53,739 nucleotides of DNA, from assembly GCA_013911975.1 (NCBI GenBank), contig JACESF010000023.1:1-53739 (forward strand), written 5' to 3'. A program made the translations under genes and the position numbers. Positions 8,895-18,062 of the stretch are shown here, one piece after another. The DNA comes from Hyphomicrobiales bacterium (GTDB lineage: Bacteria; Pseudomonadota; Alphaproteobacteria; Rhizobiales; Xanthobacteraceae). Each line of letters opens with the position of its first letter. Position 1 is the stretch's first letter. A model generated the notes under the pieces. It was not told where the DNA came from, did no database searches, and saw nothing but the letters and a program-made list of their open reading frames with translations.

Positions 8895-11440
8895 TCCGCC
8901 ACCAATTGGTCCTCCGCCTCGGCCAGCAGCGCGTCGTTGGTTTCGGCGCTGGCGATGCTTTCGCGGCCGATTTCCAGCAGCACGGGAACGGAGAGCGGGG
9001 AGACCCGGGGAAGGGGGACATGGACGATGCGGCCCCGGATGCGGGCCAGCATGTCGGAGAGGCGGCGCACGTCCAGAAGGCCCGTGGCGGCGTCCGCCCG
9101 TGCCGCTTTCAGCAGCATATGGTCAGGCTGGTGGCGGCGCAGCACGTCATAGACGAGGTCGGTGGAGACGGTGACCTGCCGCTTGGTCTTCTCCTTGCCG
9201 GGAAAGCGCCGCTCGATCAGCCCGGCGATGACAGCGCAGGTGCGGAAGGTGCGCTTCATCAGGGCGCTCTCGTCCAGCCACGCCTCCAGATCGTCGCCCA
9301 GCATGTCCGCATCGAACAGGGCGTCGAGCGAGAGGCGGCCGTCCTTGACCGCCGCGCCCATGTCGCAGGCCGCATAGATGGCGATGGCATAGTCGTTGGC
9401 CACGAAGCCCAAAGGCTTCAGCCGCGCCCGGTCCAGCCGCCGGGTCAGCAGCATTCCGAGCGTCTGGTGGGCGAGGCGCCCCTCGAAGGGGTAGCAGACA
9501 AGGTAATAGCGCCCGGCCCGGGCGAAGCTCTCCACCAGCAGGTCGGTGCGTCCCGGCAGGCGCGAGTGGGCGCGCTGCAATTCGAGCCAGTCGCGCACCT
9601 GCCCGGGCAGGCTCGCCCAGCGCTCCGGCGCGGAGAGCAGCCCGCGCACGCCCGCCGCGAGGAAGGTGGAGAGAGGGAACTTGCCGCCGTCATAGGACGG
9701 CACCTTGGGCTCGGTCGCGGTGGTGCGCGACACGTAGATCTCGTCCTCCACCATGGCGTCGTAGCGCAGGATCTCGCCCGCGAACACGAAGGTGTCGCCC
9801 GGCACCAGGGTCTCGGCGAAATAATCCTCCACCTCTCCCAGGATCTTGCCGCCGTAGCGCGGGCGCCCGGCGACGCCGGTGCGGGCGGACCCCCGGGCCG
9901 AGACGAGGCGCACCTTGATCATGGTGGCCTCGACGATGGTGCCGACATTCATGCGGTAGGACTGGGCGATGGCGGGATTGGCCACCCGCCACAGGCCATC
10001 CTTGGTGCGCCTGATCTTGGCGAAGCGCTCATAGGCGCGCAGCGCGTAGCCGCCAGTGGCGACGAAATCCAGCACCGGCGCGAAATCCTCCGCATTGAGG
10101 TGGCGGTAGGGCGCGGCGGAGCGCACTTCGGCCAGCAGCGCCTCCTGCGCGAACGGCTCGGCGCAGGCCATGCCGAGCACATGCTGGGCGAGCACATCCA
10201 GGGCGCCGGTGCGCTCGGGCGGGGTGTCCTGCGCGCCCACCCGCACCGCCTCCAGGGCGGCGCGGCATTCCAGCACCTCGAACCGGTTGGCGGGCACGAG
10301 CACCGCATGGGAGCTTTCGTCCAGCCGGTGGTTGGCGCGGCCGATGCGCTGCATGAGCCGGGACGATCCCTTGGGGGCGCCCACATTGATCACCTGGTCC
10401 ACGTCGCCCCAGTCGATGCCGAGGTCCAGCGAGGAGGTGCAGACCACCGCCTTCAGCCGCCCCGCCGCCATGGCGCTCTCCACCCGGCGGCGCTGCTCCA
10501 CGTCCAGCGAGCCGTGATGGAGCGCGATGGGCAGGTTGTCGTCATTGATGCGCCACAGCTCCTGGAACAGGAATTCCGCCTGCCAGCGCGTATTGACGAA
10601 GACGAGGCTCATGCGCCGCGCCTTGATGAGCCCGTAGACTTCCGGCAGCGCGTGCAGCGCCGTGTGCGTGGCCCAGGGCATCTGCGCGCGGCTGTCGAGG
10701 ATGGACAGGTCCGGCGGCGCGCCGCCCTGTGCCACCACGAGGCCTGCCAGATTGTCCTCCCCGTCCCGCTGGGGCACCAGATAGCGCCGCAGGTCGTCCG
10801 GCTCCGCCACCGTGGCGGAGAGCCCCACTGCCTGGAGGTCCGGGGCGATGCTGCGCAGCCGGGCGAGGGTCAGCGAGAGCAGGTCGCCGCGCTTGGAGGT
10901 GACGAGGGCGTGAAGCTCGTCCAGCACCACGCGCCGCAGACCGGAAAACAGGTGCTCGCCGTCCTTCGAGGCCAGCAGCAGCGAGAGCTGCTCCGGCGTG
11001 GTGAGGAGGATGTCCGGCGGGTCGCGCCGCTGGCGCTGGCGGCGGGAGGTCGGCGTGTCGCCGGTGCGGGTCTCCACGCGGATCTTCAGCCCCATCTCCG
11101 CGATGGGCGCCTCCAGGTTGCGCGCGATGTCCACCGCGAGCGCCTTCAGGGGCGAGATATAGAGCGTGTGCAGCGGCGAGAGCCGTTCCGGCGGCTCGCG
11201 TCCGCCGGGCTCCGCTTTGCGGCGCGGCCGCCGTTCCTCGGACAATTCCACCAGCGAGGGCAGGAAGCCCGCCAGGGTCTTGCCCGCGCCGGTGGGGGCG
11301 ATGAGCAGGGTGGATCGCCCGGCGCGCGCCTGCGCCAGAAGGTCGAGCTGGTGCGGCCGCGGCGCCCATCCGCGCGCGGCGAACCAGTCCGTGAAACGTC
11401 GGGGCAGGGCCGGCTCGGCCTCGGGGCGGGGATGGGGCAC
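8882..11440 (-). CDS. Ligase-associated DNA damage response DEXH-box helicase (Lhr-like)
   Basis: An 852-residue superfamily 2 helicase. The N-terminal motor has Walker A APTGAGKT (48-55), SPLKALAVD (95-104), TTPEQL, the Walker B box DELH (174-177), and SAT (208-210). The second motor domain includes VVCTSSLDLGIDWGDVDQVI and QRIGRANHR. The long C-terminal region is that of the ligase-associated Lhr-like family, which acts with PdeM, an exonuclease and ATP-dependent DNA ligase. The start is a GTG at 11440 without a clear ribosome binding site, so the first few residues are uncertain; the family's conserved part begins at PRRFTDWFAARGW. Its usual neighbour pdeM is displaced by about 3 kb. Confidence 0.9.
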   Translation of the reverse strand: MPHPRPEAEPALPRRFTDWFAARGWAPRPHQLDLLAQARAGRSTLLIAPTGAGKTLAGFLPSLVELSEERRPRRKAEPGGREPPERLSPLHTLYISPLKALAVDIARNLEAPIAEMGLKIRVETRTGDTPTSRRQRQRRDPPDILLTTPEQLSLLLASKDGEHLFSGLRRVVLDELHALVTSKRGDLLSLTLARLRSIAPDLQAVGLSATVAEPDDLRRYLVPQRDGEDNLAGLVVAQGGAPPDLSILDSRAQMPWATHTALHALPEVYGLIKARRMSLVFVNTRWQAEFLFQELWRINDDNLPIALHHGSLDVEQRRRVESAMAAGRLKAVVCTSSLDLGIDWGDVDQVINVGAPKGSSRLMQRIGRANHRLDESSHAVLVPANRFEVLECRAALEAVRVGAQDTPPERTGALDVLAQHVLGMACAEPFAQEALLAEVRSAAPYRHLNAEDFAPVLDFVATGGYALRAYERFAKIRRTKDGLWRVANPAIAQSYRMNVGTIVEATMIKVRLVSARGSARTGVAGRPRYGGKILGEVEDYFAETLVPGDTFVFAGEILRYDAMVEDEIYVSRTTATEPKVPSYDGGKFPLSTFLAAGVRGLLSAPERWASLPGQVRDWLELQRAHSRLPGRTDLLVESFARAGRYYLVCYPFEGRLAHQTLGMLLTRRLDRARLKPLGFVANDYAIAIYAACDMGAAVKDGRLSLDALFDADMLGDDLEAWLDESALMKRTFRTCAVIAGLIERRFPGKEKTKRQVTVSTDLVYDVLRRHQPDHMLLKAARADAATGLLDVRRLSDMLARIRGRIVHVPLPRVSPLSVPVLLEIGRESIASAETNDALLAEAEDQLVAEAMG

Positions 11441-11566
11441 GAAACGTAAAATAGTGCGTGGGGGCCGGATTCGCGATGCCCGGCGGCCGACGCGCCGCTC
11501 TTAATGGGGCGTCAACCAAGCTCCGCCATTCTGCGCGCCTGAATTCTCGTCCCGGAGTCCTGCCCC

Positions 11567-12739
11567 ATGATGTCGCGCGCCGACCGCACCGTGCTGAGCG
11601 AATGGTGGTGGACGGTGGACCGCCTGCTGCTGGGCAGCCTGTTCGTGCTGATGATGATCGGCATCGTGCTGTGCCTCGCCGCGAGCCCGCCCATCGCCGC
11701 GCGCCTCGGCATCGCCGATCCGTTCCACTTCGTGCAGCGCCAGGTGCTGTTCCTCATCCCAGCCACGGGCGTGATGATCGTCACCTCCTTCCTGTCCCCG
11801 CGCACCATCCGGCGGGTGTGCATGGTGATCTTCCTCGTCTTCTGGGCGCTGCTGTTCGCCACCCTCGCCATCGGCCCGGAAGTGAAGGGCGCGCGGCGCT
11901 GGCTGATGATCGCGGGCATCACTCTCCAGCCGTCGGAATTCCTGAAGCCTGCCTTTGTGGTGCTGGCCGCGTGGCTGTTTTCCGAGAGCAACAAGCGCCC
12001 GGAAATGCCCGCGCAGCTCCTCGCCATCGGGCTCCTGGGGGCGGTCGCGCTGCCGCTGGTGCTTCAGCCGGACTTCGGCCAGACCATGCTCGTGAGCCTT
12101 GTCTGGTGCGCCCTGTTCTTCCTGGCGGGGCTGCGCTGGATCTGGATGGTGGGCCTCATGGGCTTCGGCCTCGGCGGCGCGGTGCTCGCCTATAATGTGG
12201 TGCCCCACGTGCGAAAGCGTATCGACCGCTTCCTCGACCCCGCCACCGGCGATACCTACCAGATCGACACCGCGCTCCAGAGCTTCGAGCATGGCGGCTG
12301 GTTCGGCCAGGGGCCGGGCGAGGGCACGGTGAAGCGCATCCTGCCGGACGGCCATACCGACTTCATCTTCGCCGTGGCGGCGGAGGAGTTCGGCGTCATC
12401 CTGTGCCTCATCCTGCTGTCGCTGTTCGCCTTCATCATCATCCGCAGCCTGACCCGGGCGCTGGACGAGCAGGACCCCTTCGCCCGCTTCGCCGCCACGG
12501 GCCTCGCGCTGCTGTTCGGGCTCCAGGCGTCCATCAACATGATGGTGAACGTGCACCTCATGCCCGCCAAGGGCATGACGCTGCCTTTCATCTCCTATGG
12601 CGGCTCCTCGCTCATCTCGCTCGCCTTCGGCATGGGCATGCTGCTGGCCTTCTCCCGCCGCAGGCCCGGCGCGGCGGCGCTCGCCTCGCTGAGCGAGCCC
12701 CCCGCGGACGTGCCCGGCGCCGCCGCGAGGCCCGCATGA
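11567..12739 (+). CDS. ftsW: Peptidoglycan glycosyltransferase FtsW
   Basis: A 390-residue SEDS-family membrane protein with about ten helices. Landmarks are KGARRWLMIAGITLQPSEFLKP (the SEDS signature), LQPDFGQTMLVSLVWC, the loop GDTYQIDTALQSFEHGGWFGQGPGEG, LPDGHTDFIFAVAAEEFG with the putative catalytic Asp region, and GMTLPFISYGGSSL. It polymerises lipid II at the septum with the transpeptidase FtsI. It heads the surviving half of the dcw cluster here and overlaps murG by ATGA. Upstream, 126 bases separate it from the divergent helicase gene, so the usual preceding genes (mraY, murD and others) are not adjacent. A promoter probably lies in that gap but no clear boxes are seen. Confidence 0.93.
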   Translation: MMSRADRTVLSEWWWTVDRLLLGSLFVLMMIGIVLCLAASPPIAARLGIADPFHFVQRQVLFLIPATGVMIVTSFLSPRTIRRVCMVIFLVFWALLFATLAIGPEVKGARRWLMIAGITLQPSEFLKPAFVVLAAWLFSESNKRPEMPAQLLAIGLLGAVALPLVLQPDFGQTMLVSLVWCALFFLAGLRWIWMVGLMGFGLGGAVLAYNVVPHVRKRIDRFLDPATGDTYQIDTALQSFEHGGWFGQGPGEGTVKRILPDGHTDFIFAVAAEEFGVILCLILLSLFAFIIIRSLTRALDEQDPFARFAATGLALLFGLQASINMMVNVHLMPAKGMTLPFISYGGSSLISLAFGMGMLLAFSRRRPGAAALASLSEPPADVPGAAARPA

Positions 12740-13860
12740 GCGCCGAGCGGGCGCCCCTCATCCTCCTGGCGGCCGGCGGCACGGGCGGGCACCTGTTTCC
12801 GGCCGAGGCGCTGGCCGGGGCGCTGGTGGCGCGCGGCTTCCGCGTGGACCTCGCCACCGATGCCCGCGCCAAGCGCTATGCGGGCGCCTTCCCCGCCGGC
12901 GACATGCATGTGCTGCCCGCCGAGACGGTGCGCGGGCGCTCTCCGCTCGCCTTGGCGCGCACGCTGTTCACCCTGGGCAGCGGGCTCATCGCCGGTCTCG
13001 CTTTGCTGCGACGGCTGAAGCCCGCCGCCGTGGTGGGATTCGGCGGCTATCCGACCCTTCCGCCGCTGGCGGCAGCCCGCCTCTCGGGCATCCCCACCCT
13101 GATCCACGAGGCCAACGGCGTCATGGGCCGGGCGAACCGGCTGCTGGCGCCGCGCGTCACCGCCATCGCCACCGGCTTCCCCGATGTCTGCGCGCAGGAG
13201 CCCGATCTCGCCGCCAAGGCGGTGTGGACCGGAAACCCGCTGCGCCCGGCGGTGATCGAGGCGGCGCGCATTCCCTATCCCGACGCCTCGGGCCCGCTGA
13301 CGCTGCTGGTGTTCGGCGGCAGCCAGGGCGCGCGGGTCATGTCCGACATCGTGCCGCCCGCCGTGCTGGCGCTGGATCCCGCCTTGCGCGGACGGCTCAG
13401 GGTCGTGCAGCAGGCCCGCGAGGAGGACATGGCGCGGGTGCGCGGCGCTTATGACAGCGGGGGCGTCGCCGCCGAGATCGCGCCCTTCTTCACGGACCTG
13501 CCCGCCCGCATGGCGGCGGCCCATCTGGTCATCTCCCGTTCCGGCGCGCTGACCGTGGCCGAGCTTGCCGCCATCGGCCGGCCCTCGATCCTGGTGCCGC
13601 TGCCCCATGCGCTGGACCAGGACCAGGCGGCCAATGCCCGCTCGCTGGAGCGCATCGGCGGCGCGGTGCTCATGCCCCAGGCGCAGTTCACCCCCGAGGC
13701 GCTTGCCGGGACGCTGGCGCGGCTTTGCGCCGAGCCCGGGGCATTGACGGAAATGGCGCGAGCCGCCAGAAGCGCCGGATCGCTCGACGCGGCCGACCGG
13801 CTGGCCGACCTCGTCGCGCGGCTGGCGCGGGGGGCGCCGGTGCTTGAAGGAAAGTCGTGA
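12736..13860 (+). CDS. murG: UDP-GlcNAc:lipid I N-acetylglucosaminyltransferase MurG
   Basis: A 374-residue GT-B glycosyltransferase that adds GlcNAc to lipid I on the cytoplasmic membrane face to form lipid II. Motifs: the N-terminal glycine loop [53 protein letters not shown] (second glycine loop), and the UDP-binding block [24 protein letters not shown] followed by DQDQAANA. The start ATG at 12736 overlaps the ftsW stop as ATGA, indicating translational coupling. The gene then runs into murC with a GTGA overlap. Length and motifs are normal. Confidence 0.95.
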   Translation: MSAERAPLILLAAGGTGGHLFPAEALAGALVARGFRVDLATDARAKRYAGAFPAGDMHVLPAETVRGRSPLALARTLFTLGSGLIAGLALLRRLKPAAVVGFGGYPTLPPLAAARLSGIPTLIHEANGVMGRANRLLAPRVTAIATGFPDVCAQEPDLAAKAVWTGNPLRPAVIEAARIPYPDASGPLTLLVFGGSQGARVMSDIVPPAVLALDPALRGRLRVVQQAREEDMARVRGAYDSGGVAAEIAPFFTDLPARMAAAHLVISRSGALTVAELAAIGRPSILVPLPHALDQDQAANARSLERIGGAVLMPQAQFTPEALAGTLARLCAEPGALTEMARAARSAGSLDAADRLADLVARLARGAPVLEGKS

Positions 13861-15278
13861 CCATGAAGCTCCCCCAGGCCCTGGGTTCCATCCATTTCGT
13901 CGGCATCGGCGGCATCGGCATGAGCGGCATCGCCGAGGTGCTGCACAATCTGGGCTACCAGGTGCAGGGCTCGGACGTGGCCGAGAGCGCCAACGTGAAG
14001 CGCCTGCGGGAGAAGGGCATCCCGGTCATGATCGGCCATGCCGCCGCCAATGTGGACGCGGCGGACGTGGTGGTGGTCTCTTCCGCCATCAAGCGTGAGA
14101 ATCCGGAGCTTCAAGCGGCCCGCGCCAGGCGCCTGCCGGTGGTGCGCCGCGCCGAGATGCTGGCCGAGCTGATGCGCCTGAAGAGCTGCGTCGCCATCGC
14201 CGGCACCCACGGCAAGACCACCACCACCTCCCTGGTGGCCACTCTGCTGGATGCGGGCGGCATGGACCCCACCGTCATCAATGGCGGCATCATCAACGCC
14301 TACGGCACCAATGCGCGCCTGGGCGGCGGCGACTGGATGGTGGTGGAGGCGGACGAGAGCGACGGCACCTTCCTGAAGCTGCCGGCGGAAGTCGCCATCG
14401 TCACCAATATCGACCCCGAGCACCTCGACCATTTCAAGACCTTCGAGAAGGTGCAGGAAGCGTTCAAGAGCTTCATCGAGAACCTGCCTTTCTACGGTTT
14501 CGGTGTCATGTGCACCGACCATCCCGTGGTCCAGTCCCTGGTGGGCCGCGTCGAGGACCGGCGCATCGTCACCTATGGCGAGAATCCCCAGGCCGACGTG
14601 CGGCTCGTGGACGTGGACCTGCGCGGCGGCGTGACCAAGTTCAACGTGGTGTTCCGCGACCGCGCGGGCGCGGCGGCGCACACCATCGAGGGGCTGCGCC
14701 TGCCCATGCCGGGCAAGCACAATGCCCTGAACGCCACCGCCGCCATCGCGGTGGCCCGGGAGCTGGGCATCAGCGACGAGACCATCGTCGAGGCCATCGG
14801 CCAGTTCGGCGGCGTGAAGCGCCGCTTCACCCGCACCGGCGAGTGGAACGGCGTCACCATCTTCGACGATTACGGCCACCACCCCGTGGAGATCGCCGCC
14901 GTGCTGCGCGCCGCCCGTGCGGCGAGCGAGGGGCAGGTGATCGCCGTTGTGCAGCCCCACCGCTACAGCCGGCTCGCCTCGCTGTTCGACGACTTCTCCA
15001 CCTGCTTCAACGACGCCGACCATGTGATCGTCGCCCCGGTCTATGCGGCCGGCGAGGCGCCCGTGCCCGGCGCCGACCGGGACCATCTGGTGCAGGGCCT
15101 GCGCGCGCGCGGCCATCGCTCGGTGACGCCGCTGGACGGCCCTGAGCATCTGGCGGGCCTCGTGGCGGGCCTCGCCAAGCCCGGCGACTATGTGATCTGC
15201 CTCGGCGCGGGCAGCATCACCCAATGGGCCTACGCTCTGCCCGGCGAACTCGCCTCGGGTGCAGCAGAAGCGCGCTGA
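13857..15278 (+). CDS. murC: UDP-N-acetylmuramate--L-alanine ligase MurC
   Basis: A 473-residue Mur ligase that adds L-Ala to UDP-MurNAc. It has the N-terminal Rossmann start [18 protein letters not shown], the ATP loop [11 protein letters not shown] (about residue 117-127), the central-domain block [20 protein letters not shown], and [10 protein letters not shown] near residue 340. The GTG at 13857 overlaps the murG stop (GTGA); an ATG at 13863, two codons later, is an equally possible start. The C-terminal residues SGAAEAR are encoded within a segment that is repeated at the end of the HepT-like gene 700 bases downstream. murC is therefore complete but adjacent to an insertion. Confidence 0.95.
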   Translation: MTMKLPQALGSIHFVGIGGIGMSGIAEVLHNLGYQVQGSDVAESANVKRLREKGIPVMIGHAAANVDAADVVVVSSAIKRENPELQAARARRLPVVRRAEMLAELMRLKSCVAIAGTHGKTTTTSLVATLLDAGGMDPTVINGGIINAYGTNARLGGGDWMVVEADESDGTFLKLPAEVAIVTNIDPEHLDHFKTFEKVQEAFKSFIENLPFYGFGVMCTDHPVVQSLVGRVEDRRIVTYGENPQADVRLVDVDLRGGVTKFNVVFRDRAGAAAHTIEGLRLPMPGKHNALNATAAIAVARELGISDETIVEAIGQFGGVKRRFTRTGEWNGVTIFDDYGHHPVEIAAVLRAARAASEGQVIAVVQPHRYSRLASLFDDFSTCFNDADHVIVAPVYAAGEAPVPGADRDHLVQGLRARGHRSVTPLDGPEHLAGLVAGLAKPGDYVICLGAGSITQWAYALPGELASGAAEAR

Positions 15279-15287
15279 GCGGGGGCG
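15255..15287 (+). repeat. Direct repeat, left copy (murC 3' end)
   Basis: 33 bases matching 15955-15987 at 28 positions; the last 18 (GCGCGCTGAGCGGGGGCG, 15270-15287) and the preceding G-A context are identical or nearly so. It encodes the last seven residues of MurC (SGAAEAR), the stop codon and 8 bases beyond. The two copies bracket the MntA/HepT-like pair, as a target or tandem duplication made during insertion would. Confidence 0.85.
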
Positions 15288-15304
15288 TGTGGTAAAGTGC
15301 CGGC

Positions 15305-15610
15305 ATGACCCTGTCGCGCGACCAGCTCGTCCGATCGCTGGCTGCCCTTGAGCCCCGTCTGCGGGGCGAGGGCGTGACCGCGCTCGCGCTGTTCGGGTCG
15401 CGGGCGCGCGGCGACAATCGCACCGACAGCGATGTGGACGTGGTGATCGACGTTGCCACTGGCGCGCGCTTCTCGCTCCTTGATCTGGTGGGCGTCGCCC
15501 ATGAGATCGAGGACGAGCTGGGTCTGCCTGCCAGCATCGTCCTGCGCCGCAGCCTCGATCCGGCCCTCGCCCGCACCATCGCGCGCGAGGCCATCCGGAT
15601 TTTCGGATGA
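15305..15610 (+). CDS. mntA: MntA-type minimal nucleotidyltransferase (antitoxin)
   Basis: A 101-residue minimal nucleotidyltransferase. The catalytic signature GSx10DxD is intact: G31-S32, ten residues, D43-V44-D45 (FGSRARGDNRTDSDVDV). In characterised MntA/HepT modules this enzyme AMPylates a tyrosine of the HEPN toxin and neutralises it. The stop codon overlaps the start of the next gene as ATGA, the tight coupling expected of antitoxin and toxin. It begins 27 bases after the murC stop and is followed by murB-ddl-ftsQAZ only after another insertion, so it interrupts the dcw cluster. The ribosome binding site is weak. The role as antitoxin is inferred from motif and pairing. Confidence 0.85.
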   Translation: MTLSRDQLVRSLAALEPRLRGEGVTALALFGSRARGDNRTDSDVDVVIDVATGARFSLLDLVGVAHEIEDELGLPASIVLRRSLDPALARTIAREAIRIFG

Positions 15611-15978
15611 CGGCCCGCGCCATCCTGCGGCTTCAGGACATGAAGCAGAGCATCGCCGATATCCGGGATCTGCTGGCGGACCTGCCCATGGAGCGGCTCG
15701 ATGCCCATCGACCCACGCGGGCGGCTTTCGAGCGGTTCCTGGAAATTCTCAGCGAAGCCTCGCGAGGCGTGCCGGAGGACTGGAAACGGTCCGCTGCGCC
15801 AGACCTGCCATGGCGTCGGGTCGCCGATCTCGGCAACCATATCCGCCACGCCTATCACAGGGTGGATACGCAGATTCTGTGGAATATCTACGCGTTGGAA
15901 CTGGACGGGCTGGAGCGGGCGGTTGACGCCATGCTCGCGTCGTTCGCCGACCCATCCGGCGCCGCCGAGGCGCGCTGA
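15607..15978 (+). CDS. hepT: HepT/DUF86-like HEPN protein (toxin partner)
   Basis: A 123-residue helical protein of the HEPN/DUF86 family, start-coupled (ATGA) to the upstream nucleotidyltransferase. HepT toxins are RNases with an Rx4HxY motif. Here the region reads GNHIRHAYHRVD: H81 and Y83 (the Tyr that MntA would modify) are present, but the expected Arg at position 76 is Gly. Nuclease activity may thus be reduced or use another residue such as R80. The last residues, SGAAEAR, are the same as the end of MurC and come from a duplicated DNA segment, so the natural HEPN domain probably ends near residue 112. Toxicity is inferred, not shown. Confidence 0.82.
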   Translation: MTARAILRLQDMKQSIADIRDLLADLPMERLDAHRPTRAAFERFLEILSEASRGVPEDWKRSAAPDLPWRRVADLGNHIRHAYHRVDTQILWNIYALELDGLERAVDAMLASFADPSGAAEAR

Positions 15979-15987
15979 GCGGGGGCG
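15955..15987 (+). repeat. Direct repeat, right copy (3' end of hepT-like gene)
   Basis: Second copy of the 33-base murC-end segment (28 of 33 bases identical, 18 in a row at 15970-15987). It supplies the final residues SGAAEAR and the stop codon of the HEPN gene. The five differences are all in the coding part and all leave the seven encoded residues unchanged. Confidence 0.85.
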
Positions 15988-16050
15988 GTTGCGCTGCAGC
16001 GGAAGACCCGATAGGCAAGGCCGACCGCAACGGACCAGGGGCAGGTCGGG

Positions 16051-16938
16051 ATGAAGCGCGCGCTCTGGGTCGCCGCAGGCAGCGTCGGCATCGGCATCGT
16101 CGTGCTCGGCTTGAAGACCGCCGCCTGGTGGGTGACGGGCTCCGTCGCGCTGCTGTCCGACGCCCTGGAAAGCATCATCAACGTCGCCGCCTCCCTGGCG
16201 GCCCTGCTGGCGCTCAAGATCAGCTCGCAGCCGGCCGACGACAACCATCCCTATGGCCACCACAAGGCGGAATATTTCTCCGCCGTCCTCGAGGGCGTGC
16301 TGATCGTCCTCGCTGCGGGCTCCATCCTGCGGGAGGCCTATTTCGGCTTCCTCGACCCGCATATGCCGCATCAGCCCGTCCAGGGCATGATCCTCAACGG
16401 CTTCGCCACGCTCATCAACGCGGTCTGGTGCACGGTCCTGCTGCGCGTGGGCCGCGCATGGCGCTCCCCCGCCCTGCTGGCGGACGGGCGGCACCTGCTG
16501 ACGGACGTGGTCACCTCCATTGGCGTTCTGGCCGGCTTCGTTCTGGTCCCCGTCACGGGCTGGCCGCAGCTCGACCCCCTGCTGGCCGGCATCGTCGCGA
16601 TCAACATCCTGTGGACCGGATGGAGCCTCATGCGCGAATCGGTGGGCGGGCTCATGGACGAGGCCCCGGCGCCGGACGTGGTGGCGCGCATCAAGGAGCT
16701 GGTCTCGCTCCATGCCCACGGCGCCATCGAGGCCCACGACCTGCGCACCCGCCACGCGGGACGCATGACCTTCGTGGAATTCCATCTCGTGGTGCCCGGC
16801 GACATGACGGTGGCCGCCGCCCACACCATCTGCGACCGCATCGAGCAGGCGTTCGAGACCGACATGGAGGACATGGTCATCACCATCCATGTTGAGCCCG
16901 AAGGCGAGGCGAAGCATCGCGGCGTGGTGGTGCTGTAG
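16051..16938 (+). CDS. Cation diffusion facilitator (CDF) family metal transporter
   Basis: A 295-residue inner-membrane protein with about six helices and a cytoplasmic C-terminal domain. The CDF signature SVALLSDALESIINV covers residues 31-45, with metal-site Asp D37. The loop motif HPYGHHKAEYFSA follows at about 66-78. The second metal-site helix has DGRHLLTDVVTS, giving H148 and D152. The C-terminal domain (about 205-295) includes AHDLRTRHAGRMTFVEFHLVV, typical of the CDF dimerisation domain. It exports divalent cations (Zn, Fe, Mn, Co or Cd); specificity cannot be read from sequence. It is unusual inside the dcw cluster and lies between the MntA/HepT pair and murB, on the same strand. 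Confidence 0.9.
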   Translation: MKRALWVAAGSVGIGIVVLGLKTAAWWVTGSVALLSDALESIINVAASLAALLALKISSQPADDNHPYGHHKAEYFSAVLEGVLIVLAAGSILREAYFGFLDPHMPHQPVQGMILNGFATLINAVWCTVLLRVGRAWRSPALLADGRHLLTDVVTSIGVLAGFVLVPVTGWPQLDPLLAGIVAINILWTGWSLMRESVGGLMDEAPAPDVVARIKELVSLHAHGAIEAHDLRTRHAGRMTFVEFHLVVPGDMTVAAAHTICDRIEQAFETDMEDMVITIHVEPEGEAKHRGVVVL

Positions 16939-16978
16939 GGCATTTGGCATCCGGCGCGGAAGGTTTTAAACCGGCGCC

Positions 16979-17902
16979 ATGGCTTTTCCCGACCTCGTTC
17001 CCGACCTTCGCGCGCGCCTGCCGGACGTGCGCGGCCGCCTTTCGGCCAATGCGCCGCTGGCGCCGCTCATCTGGTTTCGCGCGGGCGGACCGGCGCAGGT
17101 GCTGTTCGAGCCGGCGGATGCGGACGACCTCGCCTATGTGCTGGCGCGCCTGCCTGGCGAGTTGCCCGTGACCGTGATCGGCCTCGGCTCCAACCTCATC
17201 GTGCGTGACGGCGGGGTGCCGGGCGTGGTGGTGCGCCTCGGCAAGAGCTTCGGCGAGATCGCGGTGGAGGGCACGCGCATCCGCGCCGGGGCGGGGGCGG
17301 CGGATGTGAAGGTGGCGCGCGTCGCCGCCGAGGCGGGGCTCGGCGGCCTCGCCTTCCTGCGCGGCATTCCCGGCGCCGTGGGCGGCGCGGTGCGCATGAA
17401 TGGCGGCGCCTATGGCGGGGAGGTGAAGGACGTGCTGGTCTCCTGCCGCGCCGTGGGCCGCGACGGGCGGCTCCATGACCTCGCCAATGCGGACATGGGC
17501 TTCACCTATCGCCACTGCGCCGTGCCGGACGACCTGATCTTCGTCGAGGCGCTGTTCGAGGGGGTGCCGGGCGATCCCGCGCAGATCGCGGCCGAGATGG
17601 AGCGCATCACCGCCTCGCGGGAGGCGACCCAGCCCGTGAAGAGCCGCACCGGCGGCTCCACATTCAAGAATCCCGAGGGCTCCAAGGCCTGGCAGCTGGT
17701 GGACGCGGCGGGCTGCCGGGGGCTGGTGCTCGGCCGGGCGCAGGTGTCGGAGCTGCACACCAATTTCCTCATCAATCTCGGCGGCGCCACGGCGGCGGAG
17801 ATCGAGGGGCTGGGCGAGGAGGTGCGCCGGCGCGTGCGCGAGACCTCCGGCGTGGAGCTTCAGTGGGAGATCCGGCGCATCGGCGTGCCAGCGGCTGCCT
17901 GA
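16979..17902 (+). CDS. murB: UDP-N-acetylenolpyruvoylglucosamine reductase MurB
   Basis: A 307-residue flavoenzyme that reduces UDP-GlcNAc-enolpyruvate to UDP-MurNAc with NADPH. FAD-binding blocks: [13 protein letters not shown] (about 61-73), [23 protein letters not shown] (about 121-143). The catalytic serine lies in [11 protein letters not shown], and the C-terminal block [19 protein letters not shown] carries the substrate-binding part. The ATG at 16979 gives normal length, though its ribosome binding site (GGAAGG) is distant at 15 bases. In most relatives murB follows murC directly; here 1.7 kb of other genes intervene, so it may need its own promoter. Confidence 0.94.
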   Translation: MAFPDLVPDLRARLPDVRGRLSANAPLAPLIWFRAGGPAQVLFEPADADDLAYVLARLPGELPVTVIGLGSNLIVRDGGVPGVVVRLGKSFGEIAVEGTRIRAGAGAADVKVARVAAEAGLGGLAFLRGIPGAVGGAVRMNGGAYGGEVKDVLVSCRAVGRDGRLHDLANADMGFTYRHCAVPDDLIFVEALFEGVPGDPAQIAAEMERITASREATQPVKSRTGGSTFKNPEGSKAWQLVDAAGCRGLVLGRAQVSELHTNFLINLGGATAAEIEGLGEEVRRRVRETSGVELQWEIRRIGVPAAA

Positions 17903-18062
17903 TCCCGCCGCCGTGATCGTTGCGCCTCATCCTGCCGCAAAGCGGCCGTGCTTGCCGACGAGAAGGCAGGGCGCACGATTCGCGTTTGCCTCCTAAGGAA
18001 TTGCAAACCCTGTTCGCGCTTTAATTCCCCGCCCGGTCCTGGGCGCATTTCGGGATAGGTCC

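Noticed and set aside
8852..11449. Plus-strand 865-codon frame opposite the helicase
   Set aside because: Shadow of the helicase gene with biased composition and no domain.
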